This document shows, piece by piece, positions 10,551 through 20,964 of a stretch of 64,000 nucleotides of DNA (positions are counted from its first letter, which is position 1; every line of letters begins with the position of its first letter). A program made the translations under genes and the position numbers. Below the pieces are notes generated by a model that was given only the letters and a program-made list of their open reading frames with translations, searched no databases and was not told the DNA's origin. Source of the stretch: Tridacna crocea (lineage: Eukaryota > Mollusca > Bivalvia > Cardiida > Cardiidae); assembly GCA_943736015.1 (NCBI GenBank), contig OX031056.1, positions 66,739,277 through 66,803,276 on the forward strand, written 5' to 3'.

Positions 10551-10757
10551 TTAACCCTTTACCCCATAAGGCATTTCTATGGAATCTCTAATGGACACTA
10601 AATAACAGCTAGGATGAAGCCGTTTCTAATGTGTATATTACACCTTTTGATAGCATAGAAAACATTGTGGCAAAAGGTGAAATTGCTCGTCACAATATTT
10701 TCCAAAGGCTACTACAAGCAATGCGTAGAAATGAGTATCTATGGAGTAAAGGGTTGA
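10551..10757 (+). mobile_element. HP-B, right hairpin arm deleted
   Basis: TTAACCCTTTACCCCATAAG; GAAATTGCTCGTCACAATATT shows the lost arm; ends GGAGTAAAGGGTTGA. Confidence 0.85.
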
Positions 10758-10829
10758 ATAAGAAGTCAGAATTTGGGTTCCCTGGAAAAAGGATTAAACA
10801 TTTGGATGCCAAGCACAACTACTGTTCCT

Positions 10830-10925
10830 TTAACCCTATACTACACTATCTTGACTTTTGACAACCCTGGAAGAGTAGGAAAAACGTGCGAAAAGGACAA
10901 AATGATGGTAACCAGCACAATTCCA
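10830..10925 (-). mobile_element. HP-A, left half only
   Basis: TTAACCCTATACTACACTAT then GATGGTAACCAGCAC. Confidence 0.65.
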
Positions 10926-11108
10926 TCACAAACTGTAAAACCCAGGTAACAGCTCATACACTAGCAGTCGCTTTGGCAGACAGATCAGATGAAACAGACT
11001 GAGTTCTGAGCAGTATCTGACAAGTTGAGATACTCTTGTAGTAAATTAAATTAAAATTCCATAATTACTTTTATTTGTTATTTTGCATTTTACATTATTT
11101 ACTGGGTT

Positions 11109-11394
11109 TGGACTCTTTACAGGATGCCATACTTCAGACTTGTCCAAAATTGAAAGCAACTGCATACAATATCATGTTAAACTGATGTTAAATGACAACA
11201 TTTTAGGCTTGTCAAAATCGGAAGTATTTGCAGATGACAAAGAAAAAGTGACTGAAAATTTAAAATTTGTTTTGTAAAGGATAAAAACATCAAACATCAG
11301 GGGCATTTTCTCCTTTTCCCACAATGTTTTCTAAAGGCCTCTTTCTCAGGGTCGTCAAAAGTAGGGATTGTGTGGTAATGCCATTATGGGTTAA
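11109..11394 (+). mobile_element. HP-A left-end fragment followed by a copy with left arm deleted
   Basis: GACTCTTTACAGGATGCC (11109-11180), then 11189-11394 with GCATTTTCTCCTTTTCCCAC but no left arm; ends TTAA 11391. Confidence 0.75.
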
Positions 11395-11534
11395 TGTGGT
11401 ACAACAAATGGAACTTGTCTTTGGAGAAGCAGAAAACATTCTGGGAAAAGGAAAAAATGCATGTCATCAGCATTTTCTTCTTTTCCCAAAATGTTTTCCA
11501 AAGCCAGCGTCCCCTTTGTGGTTATTGAAATACA
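11395..11534 (+). mobile_element. HP-A remnant with hairpin
   Basis: GAAAACATTCTGGGAAAAGG and TTTTCCCAAAATGTTTTCC arms around ATGCATGTCATCAGCAT. Confidence 0.65.
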
Positions 11535-11684
11535 TTTACCCTTTACCACACAATCTTGAGTTTTAACAAAATAAGTGAATAGAATTTTAAAAGCATTGTG
11601 GGAAATGGAAAAAACTGGTTACTAACATTTTCTCCTTTTACCACAATGTCTCCTACCAATTCAAAGACAAGTCCTATCATTTAA
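11535..11684 (-). mobile_element. HP-A, right end missing
   Basis: CCTTTACCACACAATCTTGA, hairpin decayed, cut at CCTATCATTTAA. Confidence 0.7.
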
Positions 11685-11909
11685 CCCTTTACCAGACGAC
11701 AAAATTTTAGCTTTGTCCAAATTGAAAGCACTTGCAGACGACAATTTCAGTGTGGCTCAAATGGTGCAGTTGTTTATTGATTAGGCAGAAAAAATTGTGG
11801 GAAAAGGAGAAAATGCTGGTTACCAGCATTTTCTTCTTTTCCCACAATATTTTCAAAAGGCTTTTTTTCCAGGGAAGTCAAAAATAGGGATTGAGTGGTA
11901 ATGGGTTAA
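11681..11909 (+). mobile_element. HP-A, complete
   Basis: 229 bp; TTAACCCTTTACCAGACGAC to GTGGTAATGGGTTAA. Confidence 0.92.
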
Positions 11910-11932
11910 GCAACTTTAAGTCTGCAACTGCT

Positions 11933-12161
11933 TTAACTCTTTACCAAATGACAAATTTATAGACTGGTCCAAATTGAAAGCATTTGCAGACGACAAGATA
12001 AATGTAACTGAAAAATCGAAATTTGATTTGGGATGGTTAGAAAACATTGCGGGAAATAGAGAAAATGCTGGTTACTAGCACTTTCTCCTTTTCCCACAAT
12101 GTTTTCAAAAGGCTGCCACCTCAGGGTCATTAGAAGTCGTCATTGTGTGGTAAAGAGTTAA
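11933..12161 (+). mobile_element. HP-A, complete
   Basis: 229 bp; left arm changed to GCGGGAAATAGAG. Confidence 0.9.
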
Positions 12162-12203
12162 GTTATGTTGGACAGGTCTTAAATGTTGTTGTCTCGTAAG
12201 AAC

Positions 12204-12434
12204 TTAACTCACTACCAAACGATAAACTTTTAGACTGGTCCAAATTGAAAGCATTTTGCAGACGACAAAATAAAAATGACTGAAAATTTGAAAATTGTTT
12301 ACTGAAGGGTAGAAAACATTGTGGGAAAAGGAGAAAATGCTGGTTACCAGCATTTTCTCCTTTTCCCACAAAGTTTTCTAAAAGCTTCTTTCTCAGGGTT
12401 TGTCAAAAGTCGGGATTGTGTGGTAAAAAGTTAA
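12204..12434 (+). mobile_element. HP-A, complete
   Basis: TTAACTCACTACCAAACGAT to GTGTGGTAAAAAGTTAA, perfect stem except CACAAAG. Confidence 0.9.
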
Positions 12435-12534
12435 GTGTTAAATTGTTGAAATAAACTCATTAACCTTTCCCTTCATGTAGAAACATTAATGACATAATCT
12501 GATCTCCACTGACTCTTTACCAGACAACAAAAGT

Positions 12535-12764
12535 TTAACCCATTGCCACTCAAGCCCTACTTTTGACGCCCCTGAGAATAAGGCCTTTAGAAAACACTGT
12601 GGGAAAAGGAGAAAATGCTGGAAACCAGCATTTTCTCCTTTTCCCACAATGTTTTCTACCTTTCACAAAACAAATTTCAAATTTTCTGTCACTGTTATTT
12701 TATCGTCTGCAAATGCTTTCTATTTGGACAACCCTAAAATTTTTGTCGTTTGGTAATGAGTTAA
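12535..12764 (-). mobile_element. HP-A, complete
   Basis: TTAACCCATTGCCACTCAAG to TTTGGTAATGAGTTAA; a 27-bp plus-type end fragment abuts it at 12511. Confidence 0.9.
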
Positions 12765-12862
12765 GCCTGTCCAAACTGAAAGTATTTGCAGACGACAAAT
12801 CAAATGTGACTTAAATGGTAAGACTTGTCTGTAATAGGTTCGAAAACATTGTGAGAAAACGA
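12761..12862 (+). mobile_element. HP-A, truncated
   Basis: CTGAAAGTATTTGCAGACGA to GAAAACATTGTGAGAAAAC, then interrupted by another repeat at 12864. Confidence 0.7.
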
Positions 12863-12863
12863 A

Positions 12864-12990
12864 ACAAGAGGGCCAAGATGGCCCTGGATTGCTCAGCTGA
12901 ATTTTTTAGAGGACCATAGCCAATATTTTCAAAATCTAATCAGCCATTTCAGAGAAGAAGAATTTTAAAGAATTTCGTCATGGCAATATA
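12864..12990 (+). repeat. fragment of an AACAAGAGGGCC repeat
   Basis: AACAAGAGGGCCAAGATGGC, CTGGATTGCTCAGCTGA onward. This start is familiar from bivalve repeats. It truncates the hairpin element on its left. Confidence 0.45.
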
Positions 12991-13024
12991 GTGCAAGTAG
13001 CCCCCATTCACCAGAGCCATAAAA

Positions 13025-13150
13025 AGCATTTAATTATGCAGATGCCACAAAAATTCTGCTTCAAATGGTAAGATTTGCCAAAGAAAGAGTAGAAAACATT
13101 GTGGAAAGAGGCATTTTATTTTTTTCTTGCCATATAGATTTTTTTTCCAT
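13025..13150 (+). mobile_element. HP-A remnant
   Basis: GAGTAGAAAACATTGTGGAAAG only. Confidence 0.5.
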
Positions 13151-13154
13151 ATCT

Positions 13155-13368
13155 ATTTACCACACAATCCCCATTTTAAACAACCCTAAGAAGAAGGTTT
13201 ATGAAAACATTACGGGGAAAGGAGAAAATGCTGGTAACCAGCATTTGGTCCTTTTCTTGGAAAGTCTCCTACCTTATCAAAACAGGTGTCACTATTTGAT
13301 CTACATTCAATTTGTTGTCTGCAAATGCTTTCAGTTTGACCAAGTCCAAAATCTTGGTAAAGATTTAA
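13155..13368 (-). mobile_element. HP-A
   Basis: TTTACCACACAATCCCCATT to CTTGGTAAAGATTTAA; right arm mutated (TTTGGTCCTTTTCTTGG). Confidence 0.82.
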
Positions 13369-13593
13369 CTCTTTACCACACAAGAAAATTTTAGACTGGT
13401 CCAAATTGAAAGCATTTGCAGACAACAAAATAAAGGTGACTGAAAAATCGAAATTTGTTCTGGGAAAGATAGAAAACACTGTGGGAAAAGGAGAAAATGT
13501 TGGTTACCAGCATTTTCTCCTTTTCCCACAGTGTTTTCAAAAGGCTTCTTTCTCAGGGGCGTCAAAAGTAGGGATTGTATGGTAATGGGTTAA
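13365..13593 (+). mobile_element. HP-A, complete
   Basis: 229 bp; paired stem change CACTGTGGG/CCCACAGTG. Confidence 0.92.
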
Positions 13594-13601
13594 ATTATTG
13601 T

Positions 13602-13754
13602 TCATCCCTTACAACACAATCCTGTATTTTAACAACTCTAGGGAAATAGCCTTTTGCAAGCCTTGTGGGAGAAGGAGAGAATGTTAGTTACCAGCATTTT
13701 CTCCTTTTCCCTACAGGTTTTCTACACTTCAACTGACAAATACCATCATTTTAA
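13602..13754 (-). mobile_element. HP-A, right part missing
   Basis: CCCTTACAACACAATCCTGT start; cut at CATCATTTTAA next to the TRIM remnant. Confidence 0.75.
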
Positions 13755-13756
13755 CT

Positions 13757-13858
13757 GCTTACAAAGAAAGTCCGCAATGGAGAACCAAATTAATAAATGC
13801 ATGGCAGAAATAAGGGTCTGGACGGGATTAGAACCCCAGAACTCCCCGACAAAACACC
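13757..13858 (-). repeat. TRIM LTR remnant
   Basis: Reverse-strand match to the B-box and the 3' half of the LTR at 51261 (TCTAATCCCG, CCATGCATTTATT, CGGACTT), diverged. It lies just left of a hairpin element. Confidence 0.65.
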
Positions 13859-13864
13859 AATACC

Positions 13865-14094
13865 TTAAACCTTTACCACACAACAAAATTTTAGACAAGT
13901 CTGAATTGAAAGCATTTGCAGATGACAGTTTCAATCTGGATCATATCAAATGGTATTTCTTTGATAGGGTAGAAAACATTGTGGGAAAAGGAGAAAATGC
14001 TGGTTACCAGCATTTTCTCCTTTTCACGCAATGTTTTCAAAAGGCGTCTTTACCAGGGTCGTCAAAAGTCGTCACTGTGTGTGTAAAGGGTTCA
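13865..14094 (+). mobile_element. HP-A, complete
   Basis: TTAAACCTTTACCACACAAC to GTGTAAAGGGTTCA. Confidence 0.88.
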
Positions 14095-14104
14095 CCACTG
14101 AGCC

Positions 14105-14176
14105 AATGAGGTATCTCTTTCTGCCATGCATTTATTCATTTGTTTCTTTGTTACGGACTTTGTTCGTAAGAAACTA
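14105..14176 (+). repeat. TRIM LTR remnant with boxes deleted
   Basis: GAGGTATCTCTTT joins directly to CTGCCATGCATTTATTC and continues to TTACGGACTTTGTTCGTAAG: the LTR with its A-to-B box part missing. Opposite in orientation to the remnant at 13757, with a hairpin element between them. Confidence 0.65.
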
Positions 14177-14185
14177 AATTAAATA

Positions 14186-14251
14186 AATCATCTGCAAATG
14201 CTCTGAATATGGACCGGTCTAAAATTTTGTTGTTTGGTAGTAAAGTGTTAA
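14186..14251 (-). mobile_element. HP-A, right end only
   Basis: CATCTGCAAATGCTCTGAAT to GTAAAGTGTTAA. Confidence 0.7.
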
Positions 14252-14475
14252 CTCATTACCAAACAATCCCTACTTTTGACGCCCCTGAGAAAGAAGCCTT
14301 TAGAAAACATTGTGGGAAAAGGAGAAAATGCTGGTAACCAGCATTTCTCCTTTTCCCACAATGTTTTCTACCCTTCACTAAACAAATTTCAAATTTTCAG
14401 TCACTTTTATTTTGTCGTCTGCAAATGCTTTCGATTCGGACAAGCCTAAAATATTGTCGTTTAGTAAAGTGTTAA
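14248..14475 (-). mobile_element. HP-A, complete
   Basis: One A lost in the right arm; TTAACTCATTACCAAACAAT to TAGTAAAGTGTTAA. Confidence 0.9.
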
Positions 14476-14696
14476 AGCAGGGGGAATGGCTGGTAACATG
14501 TTACTGATTTTAAAAAGCAATTTCTCTACCTGTAAAAAAACTTTTAACATGTTGTCAAATACTTCATTATCACAAAAAAATTAATTATTTTTTGTTGTTT
14601 TTTTTTAATTTCGGTACAAGTTGTCAAAAGACACCAGCTTAAGTGCAACATGAAAATCAAGACAACATGAAAAACTTTTCACCGCAAAATCACCAG

Positions 14697-14904
14697 CTTT
14701 GACAAACTTAAAGAAAAAGCCTTTTGAAAACATTGTGCGAAAAAAGGAGAAAATGCTGGTAACCAGCATTTTCTCCCTTTTCTCACAATGTTTTCTACAA
14801 TTTCACAAAATGAATTTCAATTTTTGAGTCACACTTAATTTGTCGACTGAAAATGCCTTAAATTCAGACTAGTCCAAGATTTTGTCTGTTTTAGTACAGA
14901 GTAA
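14697..14904 (-). mobile_element. HP-A, left end lost
   Basis: Hairpin GTGCGAAAAAAGGAGAAAAT and partner intact; right end eroded to GTACAGAGTAAAG. Confidence 0.75.
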
Positions 14905-14952
14905 AGCAAACAAGTACACTCAATTCAACTGTTTATTTTGACTTTTTTCTCC

Positions 14953-15181
14953 TTAACTCTTTACCAAATGACAAAATTATAGACAGGCCCAAATTGAAAG
15001 CATTTGCAGACAGAAAAATAAATGTGACTGAAAAATCAAACTTTGTGTAAGGAAGAGTAGAAAACATGTCGGGAAATGGAGAAAATGCTGGTTACCAGCA
15101 TTTTCTCCTTTTCCCACAATGTTTTCAAAAGGTGTCTGTCCCAGGGGGTATTAAAACCAGGGATTATTTGGAGGTGTGTTA
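14953..15181 (+). mobile_element. HP-A
   Basis: TTAACTCTTTACCAAATGAC; right end mutated to GGAGGTGTGTTA. Confidence 0.85.
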
Positions 15182-15339
15182 CACATCTACTTTGTCTCTT
15201 TCCATTTGCCTTTGGAAATGTAGTAGTTATAAATAGTGCTTTCTAAAGGGGAAAATAACGATATGATTAACACGTAGCACACCAATTTTATCAGAGGTAA
15301 AGTTTTAGATAATTTGGACGCATTTTCCTGAAAAGGGTT

Positions 15340-15556
15340 TTAACCCTTTACCACAAAATGACAACTTTTAACACCTCTAAGGAAGAGGTCTTTGAAAACT
15401 TTGTGGGAAAAGGAGAAAATGGTAAGATTTTTCTTTCCCCACTATGTTTTATACCCTTTCAAAATCAAATATCAATTTCTGAATCACATTCATTGTGTTG
15501 TATGCAAATGCTTTCAATTTGGACTAGTCCAAAACTTTGTCGTTTGGTAAAGAATA
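15340..15556 (-). mobile_element. HP-A, hairpin damaged
   Basis: GGAGAAAATGGTAAGATTTTTC has lost the loop and part of one arm; TTAACCCTTTACCACAAAAT start. Confidence 0.8.
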
Positions 15557-15626
15557 AAATCCCCCAGCTTGATTAATTTATGTTCAAGGATTGGTGATGG
15601 TCATTCTGATCACTGCTCTGATATTA

Positions 15627-15855
15627 TTAACCCATTACCACAAAATCCCTACTTTTGACACCCCTGAGAAAGAAGCATTTAGAAAACATTGTGGGAAAAG
15701 GAGAAAATGCTGGTAACCAGCATTTTCTCCTTTTCCCACAATGCTTTCTATCCTGCACAAGACAAATTTCAAATTTTCAGTCACTTTTATTTTGTCGTCT
15801 GCAAATGCTTTCAATTTACACCCATCTAAAATATTGTTGTTTGGTCATGGGTTAA
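15627..15855 (-). mobile_element. HP-A, complete
   Basis: 229 bp; TTAACCCATTACCACAAAAT to GGTCATGGGTTAA. Confidence 0.92.
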
Positions 15856-15911
15856 TGCATGAAAAGTGGCCTGGGAAGAATAGTGAGCAATGTACTGGGT
15901 AAAAGAAACTT

Positions 15912-16451
15912 CATCTTCGCAAGCCAAGGATACGAACTCCACTTTGTTCGTTACATACCCTTGGTCGCTCACCTCTTTAAAAATCGAATCCTATTGAATA
16001 TCACGAGTTGCATAACCCTTGCTGATGTTATTTCTGACCAATCAAAATGCTCGTAATAAAATTTGTTAGGCTATGCATCACATATAGTTGCACTTTCGGA
16101 TTCATCACATCAAAATTAATAGAAGACAAACAGACATACGATAATTCGCAATCATTTGGCTGTGGAACCCGCCCTAATATTTCACATAATTGATCGTGAA
16201 ATATGAAAAACTCATTAAGTACTGATTGTCTACTCTTTTTTAGGAAATTTTAATCACAAACACAACAACTTTAGTTTTTGATGGGCGCCGCCATTATTGT
16301 TTTGTTTTGTGAAAGATTTCTTGTTACGGATGGTTTGATTGGACATGATGGGTTTTGATGGCATCCAATGAAATGGCGCAGCGGGAGCTCCGATTTTTAA
16401 ATAGGCGAGCAAACAAGGGTACTACCTTAGTATCCTTGGCTTGCAAAGATG
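15912..16451. mobile_element. MULE-like element, different interior
   Basis: Ends CATCTTCGCAAGCCAAGG and CCTTGGCTTGCAAAGATG, with perfect 9-bp duplication AAGAAACTT (15903-15911, 16452-16460). The interior does not match the other copies; no coding remnant was recognised. Confidence 0.82.
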
Positions 16452-16890
16452 AAGAAACTTCAGGAGGACATACATAAGTGAGCTGGCTTTTACAACATAC
16501 TTTCAGTTTAACGGAGCTCCAGATGAAAGCAGGGTTCGCTCTGGGTCTAAAAAAGTTGTCGCCAGCTCTTTCGCCAAATGAAAAAAGTTGGGGCCAATCT
16601 GGGGACAGTTGGGGCCAAATTTTCATGAGTTGGGGCCAGATGAGTATCATAATGCAGCATGCTGGACAAAATTTTAGACTGGTCGGAATCGTAAGGAGTT
16701 GCAGTCCATTCATAATGTATAATGTATGTTAAGGGGTAGATAACTTTGTTAGAAAATGAGAATTATCTATGAAAAAGAAAAAGTAACACTTTCTGAGGGT
16801 CATCTGAACAAGGTTTTTCAATTTTTCTTTTGCGTGTTTGATAATTGATTCTTTCTTCATGACAGAGCAGCCAGTGGTGAACGAGTTTGT

Positions 16891-17076
16891 TTACTGACAT
16901 TGTAGACACATTTTACATAGCATAACTTTTTTGCAAGCATCGTATTTGAGAAAGCTAGAAAATTCAGGGTCAGAAAGCCAATAGTTCTTAAATAATCGTT
17001 TTGCAACTTTCGAAGGCGTGCTGAGTTTGCTAGATTCACTTTCATTATGGGAGGCATCGGCTTTACTTTTTCTCAC
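16891..17076 (-). pseudogene. zinc-finger N-terminus of a hAT/KIAA1586-type transposase
   Basis: 61 codons. KRLFKNYWLSDPEFSSFLKY followed by a CxxC (CKMC) has the layout of the N-terminal zinc finger of hAT-derived KIAA1586/ZMYM-type proteins (W-L...F...D...C-x2-C). It stops soon after; no catalytic part was found in the element. Confidence 0.4.
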
Positions 17077-17099
17077 AGACGTTAACGCAGCGATCCATT

Positions 17100-18120
17100 T
17101 TTACATAGAAAGAAAGAGCTAAAAAGTTACCTATTTATAACCTATCAAATTGACAGCATTTGCAGCAGGCAAATACAGGTAAATAACCGCTCAAAGTCTG
17201 TAACTAATGTTTAAAGATACATGTATATAAAAAAATATATAGTCTGTTAAATGTAGAAAAGCTTACTTCCAGCATTTTCTCATATTGCCACGATGTTTTC
17301 AACTTTCTATTGATAAGTTAGACCAAGTTTCAGAGTGCAAGAGACATCGAAAATACAGCTGTCTGATTAGCGTTTGTCTTTGATTAATATCGGATAAATC
17401 GTAAATAAAACCATCATTCAGCAACTAAATCTAACACCTGATTTACTTTCAAAGCCTTGTAGATTTGCGGTTCGCAACCCAATCAAGGAAATACTATAAA
17501 ATCAACAGAATACTTAGATCTATCTAGAATCAAAGACATTAACTTTTTTTTTACATTTTATCTTATAGTTAGTGTCATAGAATATATTCGATTTCATCCA
17601 AACGCTGTTGCAGTGACGAGCTACCATTTTGAAGTTGAATCATGTGACTTCGCTAAATTCGCCGAAAGCCTTGAAACATGATACTACATTGGCGCCAAAT
17701 TGGTCACATGATTTGAAAATATTGCCACATGATCTAAATGATCTAAGTACGTCATCATATCTGTTCGTTTGGAAAACTGCGAGTAGAGTCTAATTATTAA
17801 CTAATTAGTAGTAAATGGTTATAAGCATGTAGGCACCGATTCCATGGTTTTTAAAACTGGGATATTTCAATCCATTTAAAACTTTGGAAATAAGAGTTGA
17901 CGAAGATTGACCGATATCCAGGGTAGTACTTTCACTTTCATATAGGTAGATCTAGTTACTAAATTTAGCAAACCGTGTTTCAAAAATAGAGGTCCGACAA
18001 ACACCGATAGGCGGCGCTGATATTTGTCAATAATATGGGATTATCCCATGGTGTTGTAAAGTTAATTAACAATGACTTGTCAATCAGACTCTCGGTATGT
18101 TGTAAACTAATTAAACTCGC
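17100..18120. other. interior of the hAT-like element, no coding seen
   Basis: AT-rich, stop-dense in all frames; one old hairpin-like fragment at 17270-17300 (CCAGCATTTTCTCATATTGC). Confidence 0.5.
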
Positions 18121-18851
18121 TGATTGGGCACTAACTGTAAATCGGGTACGGCACACGCTGATTTGGTAGATTACACACAGGACGCTTTGTCAATATATAC
18201 GCGAGGCGACTTCCCGATTTTTTTCAGTCGACTTGGACTTCCCTTTTCTTGGCGAAATGAGCGAAGTTTTTTTGAAATCCGGCGACTTCTTCGCCCACTC
18301 GACCGAGGCTATAACTCGCTTAGCTTGCAAACGCTTACGACAATGAATTTCAAAAGAATTTCTTTTTGGGGCCAGCTTGTGAAAAGTTGTCGCCACGCAT
18401 TTTCGCCAAATGAAAAAATCTTGCGCCAAATTTTAATTTTTGTCGCAAATGGCGACAATGGCGATCGGCAGCGCGAACCCTGTGAAAGGAAGTGATGGTA
18501 TTTTAAAGTCATTATTTCTCTTTGAAATCCTATATTATGAGTACTCATTAGAATTGCCTCGATGAGACTATTTTAATTAGCACCCACAACATAGTGTTTA
18601 ATGTAGAATAATTAAAATTTTCAATTTTGAAATCCCTCTATCTGGGACGCTGATTATACATTACCCACACAATTTGACTAACTTCCATAAGAATTGAACT
18701 GAAAATTTCATCCGTAAAGTGCATACAAGGTAATTGTTGATGGCTGTACTACATTATGACATACAGCTGACAAAGCAGGATTACAAAAGCTCAGCTTGAG
18801 CACTTTGCAATGCAAATAATTATTCTATACATGGATACATGTGAAAACAGT

Positions 18852-19073
18852 TTAACCCATTACCACACAATCCCTATTTTTGAAGACCTTGAGAAAGCAG
18901 CCTTTAGAAAACATTGTGGGAAAAGGAGGAAATGCTGGTAACCAGCATTTCCTCCTTTTCCCACAATGTTTTCTACCCTTCACAAAACAAATTTTCAGTC
19001 ACTTTTATTTTGTTGTCTGCAGTTGCTTCTGATTTGGACAAGTCTAAAATATTGTTGTTTGGTAATGAGTTAA
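18852..19073 (-). mobile_element. HP-A, complete
   Basis: Stem has the paired change GGAGGAAATG/CATTTCCTCC. Confidence 0.9.
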
Positions 19074-19357
19074 GTAAAAAAAACTTGCATCAAGTGATTT
19101 TTCATTCTGCCACAATGATTTTAACACTGATCTAGCAGCATTATACAACAAGTTGTCTGTGAATTATAAAGTGTGCAAAGCTTCTAGACAAACATTTTGT
19201 GCAATGAAGTGCTTTGCATTTTGTACTCAATATTGACCTTTGGGTCCTAATAAATTAAACCCTTTACCAGGGACCAAATAATCCACATGTCTGCTCGTCC
19301 TTACTAGTAAAAATTTGGTGAGGGCAAGAGGATTATCCTTCTTTGTCTAACTAAAGG

Positions 19358-19900
19358 CATCTTTGCAAGCCAAGGTTACGATCACTACGTGGATCTTACC
19401 ATGGCAGATCGCTCCCGATTTCGAGATTCCCACAATACGCCCCCTAGTGAATGCTGCTTATTATCTCCCTTAACATCATATTTCTTATACCCAATGAAAT
19501 ATTGTTTCACAAAGCGCTTACGAATACAATAATTCAACATGAAGCAATAACCACAAATGTACTTTGGTATTCCATGGTCAGGTGCTGGGATATAGCCTAA
19601 AACCTCTGATAATTGATTGGTCACACTGAAACTTCCTAAATATTGTTCGTCTATTTTTTCGGAAATAATACAGATCCTGCATGCATCCACAGAGGTATTC
19701 ATGTTTACCTTCTATTTTTGTCAGAAATGTCGCGACCTTGTTCTATTTTTATCAAACATGAAATGCTACGAGCGATTTGATTTGTGCAGTTAGAGCTAGC
19801 TGCAACCAATGAAAATGCACATGGGGGAATGTTGAAATCAAGCTTGATCTGCCAAGGGTAGAGTAGCGTAGTGGATCGTCACTCTTGGCTTGCGAAGATG
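19358..19900 (-). mobile_element. MULE-like element with intact ZAD-like reading frame
   Basis: Ends CATCTTTGCAAGCCAAGG and TTGGCTTGCGAAGATG. Target duplication AACTAAAGG/AACTAACGG (8 of 9). 543 bp long; carries the small frame listed next and no transposase, so non-autonomous. Confidence 0.82.
19385..19702 (-). CDS. ZAD-like zinc-finger frame in the MULE-like element
   Basis: About 105 codons. The N-terminal part MNTSVDACRICIISEK has C-x2-C; about 45 residues later comes DHGIPKYICGYC, giving the second C-x2-C in the IC-x2-C context typical of ZAD domains, followed by [14 protein letters not shown] is a dimerisation domain known mainly from insect zinc-finger proteins. The frame runs into the element's terminal repeat, so the C-terminus is probably not original. 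A degraded relative with stops is at 38683-38935. Whether it is expressed is unknown. Confidence 0.5.
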   Translation of the reverse strand: MNTSVDACRICIISEKIDEQYLGSFSVTNQLSEVLGYIPAPDHGIPKYICGYCFMLNYCIRKRFVKQYFIGYKKYDVKGDNKQHSLGGVLWESRNRERSAMVRST

Positions 19901-20019
19901 AACTAACGGATGAGTGTAAAATGGTAGGAGGACAGGTAAGAATTCTGATTTTTTTTTTACCCTGACCTTAATCACGTAACCAAATTTTCTATCCATCCCT
20001 TCCCCATGTTCCCATTCAA

Positions 20020-20106
20020 AAAAAGACTAGAAAACATTGTGGGAAAAATAAGAAAATGGAGTGCTTTGCATTTCATAATTTATTATAAAGTCCCGGTCCT
20101 AACTAA
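20020..20106 (+). repeat. HP-A remnant and short duplicated flank
   Basis: GAAAACATTGTGGGAAAAAT at 20030. GTGCTTTGCATTT and GGTCCTAA also occur together at 19209-19250, so this flank was copied. Confidence 0.5.
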
Positions 20107-20290
20107 TTAACCCTTTACTACACAATCCCGACTTGTAACGACCTTGGGAAAGAAGCCTTTTCTCCTTTTCCCACAAAGTTTTCTACCATATCAAAGTAAA
20201 ATTGCACCATTTGAGCCACTCTGAAATTGTCGTCTGCAAATGCTTTCAATTTGGATAGGCCTCATATTTTGCTGTGTGGTTAAAGGTTAA
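20107..20290 (-). mobile_element. HP-A, left hairpin arm deleted
   Basis: AGCCTTTTCTCCTTTTCCCA joins the left flank directly to the right arm. Confidence 0.85.
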
Positions 20291-20478
20291 ATCATTTACT
20301 ACATATCCCCTCCCCCCCATCTCCCGCTAAGGAAGAAGGCTAGAAAACATTGAGGAAAAATGACAAAATGCTGGTAACTAGCATTTTCTACATTCCCACC
20401 ATATTTGCTACCCCTCCAAAGACAAGTCCGCTCATTTGATCCACATTTATTTTGTAAGCTACAGTTTCACTCTAGACT
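20287..20478 (-). mobile_element. HP-A, diverged
   Basis: GAGGAAAAATGACAAAATGC hairpin; right end lost. Confidence 0.65.
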
Positions 20479-20483
20479 TTGAA

Positions 20484-20711
20484 GCACCTTTCAAGACACA
20501 ATCCCTACTTTAGACTCCCCTGAGAAAGAAGCCTTTAAAAAACATTCTTGGAAAAGGAGAAAATGCTGGTAACCAGCATTTTCTCCTTTTCCTACAATGT
20601 TTTCTACCCTTCACAAAACAAATTTCAAATTTTCAGTCACTTTTATTTTATCGTCTGCAAATGCTTTGGATTTGGACAAGCCTAAAATTTTATCATTTGG
20701 TAAAGGGTTAA
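20484..20711 (-). mobile_element. HP-A
   Basis: Left TTAA lost (CACCTTTCAAGACACAAT); right end TTTGGTAAAGGGTTAA. Confidence 0.88.
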
Positions 20712-20910
20712 CAAATGACAAAATTTTAGACTCGGCCAAATTGAAAGCAATTTTAGCTTAAATGATTAAGTCTGTCTTTCATGAGGTAGAAAACATTGTA
20801 GGAAAGGGAGAAAATGCTGGTAACCAGCGTTTTCTCCTTTTCCCACAATGTTTTCAAAAGCTTTTTTCCTTAGGGTTGTTCAAAGTCGGGATTGTATAGT
20901 AGAGGGCTAA
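20708..20910 (+). mobile_element. HP-A, shortened left end
   Basis: TTAACAAATGACAAAATTTT; ends GTAGAGGGCTAA. Plus by its flanks but with the GGTAACC centre. Confidence 0.82.
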
Positions 20911-20964
20911 CTTACAGTCAGCCACTTCTCTGTTGTTCTGTTTTGTAGAACATGTTTTTCCTAC

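Larger units (their letters stand above)
16530..18482 (-). mobile_element. hAT-like element with CAGGGTTCGC ends
   Basis: Inverted ends CAGGGTTCGCTCTG and CAGGGTTCGCGCTG (13 of 14), with a perfect 6-bp direct repeat TGAAAG outside (16524-16529, 18483-18488). TTTCGCCAAATGAAAAA occurs near both ends (16569 and 18403); GTTGGGGCCA is repeated three times at the left. Contains a transposase-like N-terminal remnant. About 1.95 kb; the rest has no open frame worth calling. Confidence 0.65.

Noticed and set aside
13365-13593. Hairpins as miRNA genes
   Set aside because: Perfect stems with a 1-base centre in about a hundred copies with transposon ends are MITEs; small RNAs from them are possible but not shown.
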